Below, piece after piece: positions 55,296 to 64,000 of a stretch of DNA of 64,000 bases (within the stretch, counting starts at the first letter, position 1; every line of letters begins with the position of its first letter). A program made the translations under genes and the position numbers. The DNA is from Uranotaenia lowii (lineage: Eukaryota > Arthropoda > Insecta > Diptera > Culicidae). Location: the NCBI RefSeq assembly GCF_029784155.1, contig NC_073693.1, positions 149,980,843 through 150,044,842 on the forward strand, read 5' to 3'. Below the pieces are notes generated by a model that saw nothing but the letters and a program-made list of their open reading frames with translations, was not told the origin of the DNA and made no database searches.

Positions 55296-55985
55296 CAATC
55301 AGACATTTTCGAAATTTGAATCTAGTTTTGATCCACAAGAATCAAAACTTAAATCTTGAAAATGATCAGTTTAATTAGCAAATAGTAAAGAATTGTGACA
55401 ACAGTACTCACCTTGCTTTCCCCTTTGAAGTATCACACCGTAACTGATTAAAAGTAATCCAAGTTAAGGCTCCACTTCTGAGCCGAGATCCGGATCGGGG
55501 TACGATGTCCGGGATGAAATTCCACCAGAGCCCATACCGTGTGTACATTTCCTTGGAAGCTTTGTTTGCAATGGGTCGATGTTTTCTATAATTCGTTAGA
55601 AAATAATATAAATAATACTTGATTATTTACAATTCAATCAATCAAACATTTTCGAAAATTGAATCTAGAGTGAATCCACAAGAATTAAAATTTAAATCTT
55701 GAAAAAGATCAGTTTAATAAGAAAATAGTAAATAATTGTGACAACGCTACTTACCTTAAGCAATTGCTTTTCACTATGAGGTACCACGGCAAAAACTAAT
55801 TATAAGTGATCTAAAAGTGAAGCCACCACCTCTGAGCGTGTCTGGGATCCGGATCCGGATCATAATACGATGTTCAGGATGACATTCCACCAGCGCCCGT
55901 ACCGTGTTGACATTTCCTTGGAAGCTTTGTTCGCATGGTCCGATATTTTCTATGGGGACGATAATGGATTAGAGAATTATATAAA
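55296..55985 (-). repeat. Two tandem exon-like units of about 345 bp
   Basis: Unit 1 from 55296 and unit 2 from 55638 share CAATCAxACATTTTCGAAA and, on the minus strand, an exon-like block with GCTTCCAAGGAAATGT ending at donors GCAAG/GTGAGTACTG and TTAAG/GTAAGTAGCG. Unit 2 reads CEQSFQGNVNTVRALVECHP. The repeated block is diverged but has kept its splice sites. Confidence 0.6.
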
Positions 55986-56002
55986 CAAAACTTGATTATT
56001 TA

Positions 56003-56140
56003 TGGCGTGTTCGTAAATTGTTTTTTTTTATCGAAGCGATTTTTTATCGATGCTGGCGTTCGTAAATTATAAACAATCGTATGCAAAACATTGGAAAGTG
56101 ATTTGACATCACCCAAAACAATCAATTTACGAACACGCCA
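56003..56140. mobile_element. CGGCGTGTTCG MITE, copy 4 (138 bp)
   Basis: TGGCGTGTTCGTAAATTG and the inverse CAATTTACGAACACGCCA; flanks TTA/TTG are an imperfect duplication. It lies within the 7-kb element. Confidence 0.85.
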
Positions 56141-56978
56141 TTGGAATTCAATCAATCTAAACATACCTTACATATTATTAAATTATCGCCGGACAATGGC
56201 TTCTTCTATACGGCGCTCAAAGCATTTCTGAACAGGAACAACGGAAAAAGCAGAAACCGAACTGCGACCAAATTCCACAACACATTTCACAACAATAACG
56301 CACCAAAACAAAACCCGCACCCGGATTGCTGCGATTGAAAACTGCTCGTGTTTCGTTTTGCTCATCGCAGCACTGCGAAAAATATCGTCTGTTTTCGAGC
56401 AATCGAGCAGGCGGATGGAAATCGAGCCGAAAACGAACCGAATTCTAACCGCTAGAATTCGAGTGCCGCCATGTCTGTTTTGCAATCGGCCCGATTGAGC
56501 AAACCTTCCTGACAGGGTATGGACGAGTTAAGCGAAATATTGGGTCCCATTGACCAAGTCCCATATCAGTCTCAAAATAATTCCCATCCGATTTATACAA
56601 CTCAACCAAATGCAAAACGAAATTGAAATAAAATTATTTAATCAAAAGAAAACTAATAAAAGTAAACAAGTTAAGTGAGTGACGATGAATCGTAAATTCA
56701 ACGTTACAAACAGCCGTCAAACGACAAAAATAAGAGAGATGGCGATATGAGGCTCCGTTCCTCAGGCCAAAAAACCTAAAACCCAACAACAACAACAACA
56801 AAAGTCGGGTCGTTGTTCAATGGAGCGAGTTGAAACTAGTCGAAACCAATCCAGCTCGGCAGCAGGATTAGTTTCGACTTGGTAGAAATCGGTCGAAGTC
56901 AATTGGAAAGAGACAGGTGATCAACTGTCAATCCATTTCTACTTGTTTCGACCCGTTTCGACTAGAGTTGATTGAACA

Positions 56979-57784
56979 GACATATAGATTGGTCGGTACG
57001 AACCACAATCGGAAACGTCAAAATGAAAAAGGAAAACGTTTCAGCTCTGCAATGGCAGTCTCGTTTCGCTGAAATGAAAAATACAACCTATCGCAATTGT
57101 AATATTATTTTTACGGACGCAAGTAAAACGGAATTTGGCACAGCGATAGCTCTATTTGATCAGAAATGTAACCAATTAAAGTCAGAAAAAATAAACAACA
57201 ACTTTTCCATCACAAATGCAGAGCTAATGGCCATACTGATGGCATTCAATTGGATACTCCAAAAAGAATACACTGAAGCAGTAGTAATGACAGACTCTGC
57301 TAGCTCGTGTGAAATCTTACGCAACACTAAAGAACTACACAGAAACTTCATCGCATGGAACATCTTTAAACTTCTATCTAAAGCGGGCCATAGACTACAC
57401 AAATTGGCCTGTACAAATTCGATGATTCCGCGTCGATTGTTTGATCTATGCTCGCCCACACACTATACAAACATATTTCACGCGAACACAAATGATTGCT
57501 GGCGAAAACAGCAACAGCAACAAAAAAAACCATCTCCACCCCGGGTGGGAGAATGTTTTGTACAAAATATTTCGATCCCGACCGATTTTACTCCAACCGT
57601 TTGGGCGCTCATTCAAGCAGTGCCATACACTATGCAAATCGTGCTCACAGCGACAAAATTTCATCGAATTTCATCGCATTTGTACAAATGTTGTGTAGTC
57701 TGTGGCCCGCTTAAGAGAGAAATGAAGAAGGTTCGAATCCAATGGATCCCCAGCCACTGCGGGATATTAGGCAACGAACTAGTA
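56979..57784 (+). pseudogene. ORF2 of the plus-strand non-LTR element, RNase H part
   Basis: The frame resumes with HIDWSVRTTIGNVKMKKENV, then RNase H motifs NIIFTDASKTEFG, AELMAILMAF and MTDSASSCEIL. A 330-bp MITE interrupts it at 57382-57711; the last motif IQWIPSHCGILGNELV follows at 57727-57780. All four RNase H catalytic positions are retained. Confidence 0.88.
57382..57711. mobile_element. 330-bp MITE (AGCGGGCCAYAGACTACACAA ends) in RNase H
   Basis: The ends AGCGGGCCATAGACTACAC and the inverse GTGTAGTCTGTGGCCCGCT are flanked by TAA at 57379-57381 and 57712-57714. Its removal restores the RNase H frame (FKLLSK then REMKKVRIQ). TAA fits Harbinger-type insertion. Confidence 0.9.
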
Positions 57785-58900
57785 CACTGAACGAAATCGG
57801 GCTATGAACAATATCGGAAATTCTAGTGTTTTTGCACTAATAGGAAATCTAATACTTTTTACAAGTTTGCTCATCGAATGCAATGCAAGGTTTTAGTTTT
57901 TGATAAAATTTATCGGAAATTCCAATGAATGTTATAGAACGTCAAGTTTATAATGGTTACAGTTCGAAATGATGGAATACAAATACATGGGGTGGCTTGT
58001 GTTATGGTTTTCATTTTTATGATTTCTATTCGTATTTTCTTTCCGAAAACTTGCAACTAATTATTGTTTACTTTGAAAATTTTATTGTTTCTTGTCTATA
58101 GACAAATTTCGAATTATTAAGCACTTAGCAATTACTATGGCACAGTCGCCAGTGCTAACGTTATAGAATGGTGATGATCCGAAACCAGAACTTCCGGCTT
58201 AGGTTCTCAGCAGAGGAAAGTTGGTACAAAACAAACCTGAAATCAAGAGGAATGATTTAATTTCAGATATTAAAAACAAAGTTTTACATTATCTCACCTC
58301 TTTAGCACAGAGAATCGAAATTTCGCGGTCAATACCATTGATGGGTGAGTTGGTTCCGTGAATTCCAATTTCCAATAAACCAATAATAGATCATCTTCTT
58401 CATTTGGGGATCTGAGGCGTCCATTTTCATCTTGGTACTGTTCGCTTTCAATCCTGAAAACCACAAAAGAAATATGAAACTATTGTGATCATTAGAAAAA
58501 TTCGCACGCATCTTTTAAAAATACACAAAATACATACCGTTGCATTTGTTGAGCTTCACTTTTTTGTACGGATGAGCTGACATTAATCAACTTCAATTTC
58601 CGTTGAACAGCAACATAAAAAATGAACAAAATCTTTGAGCAAATTTATAATGTATCATTAATCGAAACTGTATTATTTATCAGATTTTCTTATACGTTCT
58701 ACCGATCGAGTGTGGCTCATGAGATTCATTGGATTTTCCTATAAATTTTAATGGGTAAATCTCTTTTAGGATTCAACTGTAAAATTTATTGAATTTTCCG
58801 GAGTTTTTTAGTGAGTAAATCGTTAGCTTATATGCGGACCGTGAATGATTGAAATTATTGAAATGACCCTATAAAATTAATCGCCCGATTTCGTTCAGTG
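57785..58900. mobile_element. TIR element, CACTGAAC family, copy 4 (1116 bp)
   Basis: Reverse complement of the copy at 48364-49479, with the same length and no difference noticed by eye. TA at 57783-57784 and 58901-58902. Its removal restores GNELV-DQEA in the RNase H C-terminus. Confidence 0.92.
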
Positions 58901-58902
58901 TA

Positions 58903-59213
58903 GATCAGGAAGCTGTAAGAAAAACGAAACAGGTTCAATCAGATTTCACTTCGCTCACAGCAGGGGACGTAATTCTCCTGGCTAAATTGGAGGCTTGGGA
59001 CTCTTGGAATTCACATTTCCAAAACACAAGTTTAACCAAGGGAAGATTTTACGCTCAAATAGAATCCAACCCATTAAAACGAATATGGTTTAAAGAATTG
59101 GTATTGAATAACAAAGAAAAAAGAATATTATCACGTATAAGAACAGGTCATGTTCTCACTAAAAGCAGACTATTTCTGTTAAGATGGATAGGTTATGACA
59201 TCCCAATTAACCA
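58903..59213 (+). pseudogene. ORF2 C-terminal region of the plus-strand non-LTR element
   Basis: Reads DQEAVRKTKQVQSDFTSLTA, then EKRILSRIRTGHVLTKSRLF and LRWIGYDIPIN, where it is cut by the copia element. The frame resumes at 63791. Confidence 0.88.
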
Positions 59214-59227
59214 CTGGGCCCATAACC

Positions 59228-59618
59228 TGTAGAGTTTCTCTATTCAATCGAATAAAACGCGAATACAAACTCTTGTTTAAGGTGATTTTATTTGAGTCAA
59301 AACAGAGTATAGCTTAAAACTAGATCAGTTACATTAGTGATGTTTGTATTTATTTTATGCACTTTCTTCTCGGTGTGCCTATTTCTGATTTGAAGAACCA
59401 TGAACATTTAATCCAGTTGCCCACTACATTGTATCAAACATTGTATCCAATCTCGTGCAATGTTCCGTGCAAGTTGTCCGTTTGACAGATGACAGCTGAC
59501 AGATGAAGTCTCCACGAAATGCGCAGGGTGTTGTTTGTAGAATGTCAAATTGATGTTGTGTGCAATTCACTCGACTTGCATATAATCGCTAGTTCCCGAG
59601 TGAAATGATTTCTCAACA
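59228..59618 (-). repeat. Copia 3' LTR (391 bp)
   Basis: Direct copy of 63400-63790. Followed on its outer side by a 14-nt PBS sequence at 59214-59227. Confidence 0.95.
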
Positions 59619-62520
59619 CTTCCCCTCAATTTGAACATTCAACACGCTGAATAATTTCCGATGCGTTAATTTAGGTAACCCCTTAGTAAATGCATCTGCC
59701 GGTTGATCTACGCTTGGGATGAACTGCAACTTCAATCGGCCTTGTCTGATGAGATCTCGTACAAACATATATTTGATATCCAAATGTTTCATACGCTGAT
59801 GCGCCCTCGGTTCCTCTGCTATGCTGATGCACGGAATGCTATCTTCCATTATGATGAAAGGTGTTAAGTTAATTTCCAATTCGTTGAGAAGGTTTGTTAT
59901 CCACATTCCTTCTTTTGTTGCTGCACAAAGCGCAATAAGTTCTGCTTCGCTCGTTGATAAACTGATTGTTGGCTGACGTTTCGTTGACCACGAAACTAAG
60001 TTGCCATACAGTAAAAATGCATATCCTGATACCGATTTTCGATCGTCAGGATCATTTGCAAAATCTGCATCTCCAAATCCTACTAAACCTGGGTACTCGC
60101 TTTTCTGGCTGTAGATTATTTTTGTATTTCTGGTGCCGCTTAAGTATCTTAAGATACGTTTCAATCCAGACCAATGCCAATCCGTTGCACAGTTGGCATA
60201 TTTGCTTAAAATGCTAACCGCTGCGCAAATATCTGGTCTAGAAATTAATGAGAGATATTGCAAGCATCCCAATAGCTCTCTGTACGGTTGTTCAGTATGT
60301 TTATCTTCAGTTTTGGACCATTTAGTGTTGGTTTCTAGTGGTGTCCCCACTGGTTTACATTTATTCATTCCAAATCTCTGAAGAAGTTTTTCAGTATATT
60401 GTACTTGAGAAATTTCTAACGTTTGATTCTCAAAGTCACGTGTTATTTCCATTCCCAGGAAATGTTTTACTTCATTCAAGTCCTTCATTTGGAATAACCT
60501 TCCAAGTTCCTTTTTGATCCATTTAATGGAATCAATATTTCTGGCTATCAATAGGATGTCGTCTACGTAGAGTATAAGAAATATTCCTTTGGATTTTGAT
60601 TTATAGATACAACAGTCTGTTTTGAGAGGAGTAAAATCAAGAGCTCTCATAGCATCATCAAATCGTTTATTCCATGATCTGCTTGCTTGTTTCAAACCAT
60701 ACAAACTTTTATGCAGGCGTACAGTTTGACTCAACCCATCCTCATTTCGTGGTAATTTCATAAATATTGCTTCATCCAATTCTCCATTTAAAAATGCCGT
60801 CTTGACATCCATTTGATGGACTAATAATTTGTGCTCGTTTGCAAGTGCAAGAATAAGTCGAACACTTTCCAATTTTGCAACAGGTGCATATGTTTCACAG
60901 TAATCAAATCCAGGTCGCTGTGAACATCCCTTTGCTACCAATCTTGCTTTATATCGCCCATCTTCCTTCATTGTGAAAACCCATCTCGAGTGAATTGGTT
61001 TCACTCCTTTTGGAATACAGTTTACCACTGTCCAAGTTTCGTTTTGATGTAATGCATCAAGTTCTTCTTGAATTGCAACTTTCCATTCCGTCCAGTCGTC
61101 CGTTTTCTTCAACTCGTCGATTTGTTGTGGAATATCATTAATGACCGTTGCTAATTTTGCTGAATAATCCGTGAACCAAGCTGGGGGTTTCTTGGTTCTA
61201 TTGCTTCGCCGCAATGTTTGGTTCAAGACGTTGTCACTTATATCGTCTTCTTGAGTTTCATTCGTACTCTCATAATCACTTATTCCAAATGATTCTTCAG
61301 TTTGACCATTATCGATTGAAGTATCTTCTCCAGATACTGATTCTCGGTCCTCAATTTCGTTTTGCTCACTTTCGAATTTATCAATTTTCTCGTGCAAGAT
61401 AACCTCCTGCTTTTCATCAATTAAAATTGATTTATCTTCATTATTTACATTACTGGTTTCATCAAATATAACATTTCTTCCGATTTCAATAGATCGTGTT
61501 TCTTCGTTCCAGAGTCGAAAACCATTATTTGCGTAACCCACAAAAATTAATGTCTCGGTTTTCGAATCTAATTTTTGACGTCTTTCATTCGGAATTTGTT
61601 TGAATGCTTTGCATCCAAAGATCTTTAAATGTTTTACGTTTGGTATTTTCCCATACCACATTTCGTAAGGGGTTTTGTCTTCATTTATCCCGTTTGTAGG
61701 CGATCTATTCAATAGATATTTTGATGCATATAATGCTTCACCCCACATATCTTTTGAAAGTTTACTTTCATAGATCATTGATCTTACCTTTTCCATCAAT
61801 GTTCTATTCATCCGTTCACTCACTCCGTTTTGTTGTGGAGTGTATGGAACTGTGAACATCATCTTTATGCCTTGTTTCTTGCAATGGGATTCAAATTTTG
61901 TATTGGTGTATTCCCCACCATTATCACACCTAAACTTGGAAATTCTAGTTCCAAAGTGTGAACATACCAGTGCTTCATATTCTTCGAATTTCTCGAAGAC
62001 TTCCGATTCCGATGCTCCATCAAATATACCACCACAAAGTGCGTGTAATCATCTATGAAGGTGACGAAGTAACGATACCCATCGTACGTATGCTCCTCCA
62101 TGCTACCACAAACATCTGAATGCACCAATTCTAACGGTCTTTTTGATCTTGGAAGTTCCATCTGTTGATACTTATTGGCTGCTTGCTTTCCTGCCAAACA
62201 AGCATCACATACTTTCGCTTTGCTGATCTCATCGGAAGTAAGATTGATACCCTCAATCATGCCCTTCTTTAAGAGTTTTTCTACACCCGTACTGCTTAGA
62301 TGCCCTAGTCGTTTATGCCATGTCTCTATATTTATTTTGTTTCCAACATATGCTCTTGGTTCCGTCGACTTTCCTTCCCAAACGAGTTCAAGGTAGAACA
62401 GACCGTCATTGTAATTACCCGTGGCTATGATGTCTTCCCCATTTTCGAAGATAACCTCCTCATTTGTAAAAGTAACCCTTTTACCCTGTTTGCTGGACTT
62501 TCTTACTGAAAGTAGATCCT
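59613..62520 (-). pseudogene. Copia pol: integrase, reverse transcriptase, RNase H (one frameshift)
   Basis: From about 62520: a pre-integrase segment WHKRLGHLSSTG, HHCC zinc-finger end CDACLAGKQ and integrase core (HSDVCGSM, FVTFIDDYTHF). A one-base frameshift lies near 62020. The other frame continues through TPQQNGVSERMNRTLMEK and the GYAxxGFR/WNE tail motif. The RT follows (RWVFTMKEDGRYKARLVAKG, the catalytic YVDDILLIA), then RNase H (GFGDADFANDPDDRKSVSGY, SLSTSEAELIAL). The stop lies just inside the 3' LTR. Apart from the frameshift pol is intact, but the N-terminal Gag/protease is lost, so this copy is not autonomous. Confidence 0.92.
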
Positions 62521-62524
62521 CCCA

Positions 62525-63348
62525 TGTCGAGGAATAAATAAAACTTTGTATAATTCCAGAGCGAGTTCTTTCTAACTACACTCATTAGCCTTTTCTTCCC
62601 CATCTTCGTAGCCCAAAGATTCTTGATATGCTTGGCTATTCAAATTATCGCCGGATTCTTCAGCTCTTGGATTTCCTCCATGTCCACTAATATCGCTATT
62701 CCTGCTTTCTTGTAGATTCTATCCGGGAAATATAAATGCATCCTCAACGCCGATGAGTTTGTTGAGCACTCCGTTGTTGACCACAATGTTGATTCCGTCG
62801 AGCCCGCTGATTTCCTCTTATATATAAATACGCTCCCGAAGAGTGACCGCAAGCTCTTCCTCCTGCGCATCGGTAGCCCCTGCTACCGGGTTGACGATTT
62901 CTTGGTTGACTGGCGTACGCAGCAGTGTGTGTGAGCTCCAGCTCAACCTGTAGATATTCTGCTCGTCACTTCCGAGCTGCCAAAGTAGTCTCGCTGTCGT
63001 CGAAGATACTTTAAAACTTACAAAGCTGTCGAGAGTTGTCGTATACGGCACAGTACGCTCGAGAGTTCCCCTCTCGTAGCGACTTTCTCTCCTTTCTGCA
63101 TAACCTTCGCTCCAACCGGATCCATCGCCGCTTATGCCGCCGTCGGTTGACATCCTGCTTCCGCTTTTGTCCGTCAGTTCAAGTCTATCAGCTTCATCCT
63201 CGATCATCGGTTCAAGTCCAACCGATTCCTCCAATTTACAATTTATACTAGTAATCCACTAGTCTTATGCTTACCAGTTAAACCACTGGTTCAAATTTGC
63301 CGCGTCTGGCAAATTTGTTATCACCAGAATACTTCTGGGCCCATAACC
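62525..63348 (-). other. Non-gag internal region of the copia element
   Basis: Where gag and protease are expected there is a minus-strand frame of 138 codons (63234-62818, starting MEESVGLEPMIEDEADRLEL) and a further open stretch at 62870-62640. Neither contains the copia Gag pattern or a C-x2-C-x4-H-x4-C knuckle. The origin is unknown; it may be replaced or captured sequence. The PBS proper is at 63335-63348. Confidence 0.5.
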
Positions 63349-63399
63349 TGTTAAGATGGATAGGTTATGACATCCCAATTAACCACTGGGCCCATAACC

Positions 63400-63790
63400 T
63401 GTAGAGTTTCTCTATTCAATCGAATAAAACGCGAATACAAACTCTTGTTTAAGGTGATTTTATTTGAGTCAAAACAGAGTATAGCTTAAAACTAGATCAG
63501 TTACATTAGTGATGTTTGTATTTATTTTATGCACTTTCTTCTCGGTGTGCCTATTTCTGATTTGAAGAACCATGAACATTTAATCCAGTTGCCCACTACA
63601 TTGTATCAAACATTGTATCCAATCTCGTGCAATGTTCCGTGCAAGTTGTCCGTTTGACAGATGACAGCTGACAGATGAAGTCTCCACGAAATGCGCAGGG
63701 TGTTGTTTGTAGAATGTCAAATTGATGTTGTGTGCAATTCACTCGACTTGCATATAATCGCTAGTTCCCGAGTGAAATGATTTCTCAACA
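63400..63790 (-). repeat. Copia 5' LTR (391 bp)
   Basis: Direct copy of 59228-59618. Separated from the internal region by 51 bp of duplicated flank. Confidence 0.95.
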
Positions 63791-64000
63791 ATTTCAATGG
63801 AAATTAGAAGTTAATGACTTATGCGACATATGCCAAACAACTGAAAACATAAACCACATACTATATGACTGCCCACTTTACAACAACGCTCGAAGTAAAT
63901 ACCCCGTACTGGAATACTGTAAACCGCTGGTCCAAATCTTCAAAGAAGATTGCGAAACATCCATGGTTGAGATAGTCAAATTTCTCGATGATATCAAAAT
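63791..64000 (+). pseudogene. ORF2 C-terminus of the plus-strand non-LTR element, running off the window
   Basis: Frame resumes in phase with 59213 and reads FQWKLEVNDLCDICQTTENI, then a C-terminal Cys-His motif (CDIC...HILYDC) common after RNase H in these elements. Still open at 64000. Confidence 0.85.

Larger units (their letters stand above)
49498..56517. mobile_element. 7-kb TIR element (CCCxGTCAGGAA ends) with nested MITEs and exon-like cargo
   Basis: The left end is CCCAGTCAGGAA and the inverted right end CCCTGTCAGGAA, with similar TCGGGCCGAT-type blocks inside both; TA flanks at 49496-49497 and 56518-56519. The interior includes a 78-bp minisatellite, two further TIR elements, a perfect palindrome, one CGGCGTGTTCG MITE and several exon-like stretches with splice consensus on both strands. 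No transposase is recognised. Confidence 0.7.
42179..56801 (+). mobile_element. ORF1-only non-LTR retroelement with (CAA)n tail, split by four TIR elements
   Basis: The 13-bp duplication AAGTCGGGTCGTT flanks it at 42166-42178 and 56802-56814. The 3' end is a (CAA)n tract at 56784-56800. Own sequence is 42179-43603, 44757-44776, 48327-48363, 49480-49497 and 56518-56801, about 1.8 kb in total. It encodes one Gag-like ORF and no endonuclease or RT, so it must have been mobilised by a partner, like HAL1/half-LINE elements. Confidence 0.85.
42136..56978. mobile_element. Small MITE (TGTTCAA ends) split by a retroelement
   Basis: The left part, 42136-42178, starts TGTTCAACGAG and contains GGTCGAAACAAGTCGG. 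The right part, 56815-56978, contains the inverse ACTTGTTTCGACCCG and ends TTGAACA. Without the nested retroelement it is about 207 bp. Flanking ORF2 codons (GAT AGA before, AGA CAT after) show a 2-3 bp duplication. Confidence 0.7.
59228..63790 (-). mobile_element. Ty1/copia retrotransposon (minus) with an abnormal 5' junction
   Basis: Direct LTRs of 391 bp at 59228-59618 and 63400-63790 look identical. In minus orientation they start TGTTGAGAAATC and end CTCTACA. The purine tract GAGGGGAAG precedes the 3' LTR. A PBS GGTTATGGGCCCAG, complementary to the anticodon region of initiator tRNA-Met as in copia, is present next to the LTRs. No target duplication is visible. The 51 bp at 63349-63399 are a copy of the outside flank 59177-59227 (see findings). 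Gag and protease are missing or replaced. Confidence 0.9.
36980..64000 (+). mobile_element. RNase H-bearing non-LTR retrotransposon spread over 27 kb by insertions
   Basis: A leader from about 36980, ORF1 37357-38781, then ORF2 in pieces: 38771-39841, 39840-41562, 56979-57381, 57715-57784, 58903-59213 and 63791 to the window end. Each gap is a separate mobile element with its own termini. Except at one early frameshift, removing the insertions keeps the ORF2 frame open. The layout (zinc-knuckle ORF1, APE endonuclease, RT, RNase H) is that of the I superfamily, different from the minus-strand element at 10-16 kb. The 3' end is outside the window. Confidence 0.88.

Noticed and set aside
56141..56485. 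Open frames on both strands near the right end of the 7-kb element
   Set aside because: Subterminal repeat sequence gives overlapping open frames on both strands, with no protein-like features.
59228..63790. Endogenous retrovirus
   Set aside because: Integrase precedes RT and RNase H, the PBS is of the copia half-tRNA type and there is no env. It is Ty1/copia.

Overview
The window looks like AT-rich, transposon-packed euchromatin from a dipteran, most likely a culicine mosquito. This is an inference from short GT-AG introns, from the insect-type host genes, and from the mix of RNase H-bearing non-LTR, Ty1/copia, Penelope-like and many TIR/MITE families. There is no operon structure, rRNA, tRNA or CRISPR array.

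Host genes. Four ordinary loci are well supported: a tamalin/GRASP-type PDZ scaffold (+, 2787-5231, first exon not found), a two-finger C2H2 protein (-, 24470-25357), the acetyl-CoA transporter SLC33A1 (+, 29255-31910, three exons) and the nucleolar DEAD-box helicase DDX51/Dbp73D (-, 35113-32465, five exons). A UQCC2-METTL15 gene pair (-, 46478-45109) is also present. It lies inside a mobile segment and is probably a captured copy: METTL15 carries an in-frame TGA.

Left block (5.8-24 kb). A hAT-like foldback element is followed by an LTR element without coding capacity (7163-16536, 5-bp TSD). One of its LTRs is split by a TIR element (9051-16448, TSD TAA), which is itself split by a full-length, apparently intact 6.2-kb non-LTR retrotransposon (10161-16387, minus strand, ORF1 + ORF2 with EN, RT and RNase H, 11-bp TSD). 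Next comes an older, shredded relative of that retrotransposon (16.9-24.1 kb) broken up by at least three TIR elements.

Middle block (24-37 kb). It holds the host genes, separated by MITEs. One MITE family (ends CGGCGTGTTCG) sits in introns of both SLC33A1 and DDX51. A TIR-bordered segment at 35-37 kb carries an unrecognised three-exon reading frame.

Right block (37-64 kb). A single plus-strand non-LTR retrotransposon runs from about 37 kb past the window end, but its ORF2 is spread over 25 kb by nested insertions. In order these are a 568-bp MITE; a 207-bp MITE containing an ORF1-only non-LTR element with a (CAA)n tail and 13-bp TSD; four TA-flanked TIR elements lined up within the tail of that ORF1 (including the 3.55-kb one carrying UQCC2-METTL15 and a 7-kb one with minisatellite and exon-like cargo); a 330-bp MITE; another TA-flanked TIR element; and a Ty1/copia element with an abnormal LTR junction. 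Removing the insertions restores the host reading frames across nearly all junctions, so the borders are precise. The main novelty is that several TA-duplicating TIR elements here carry intron-containing, gene-like cargo, including a recognisable two-gene host locus.
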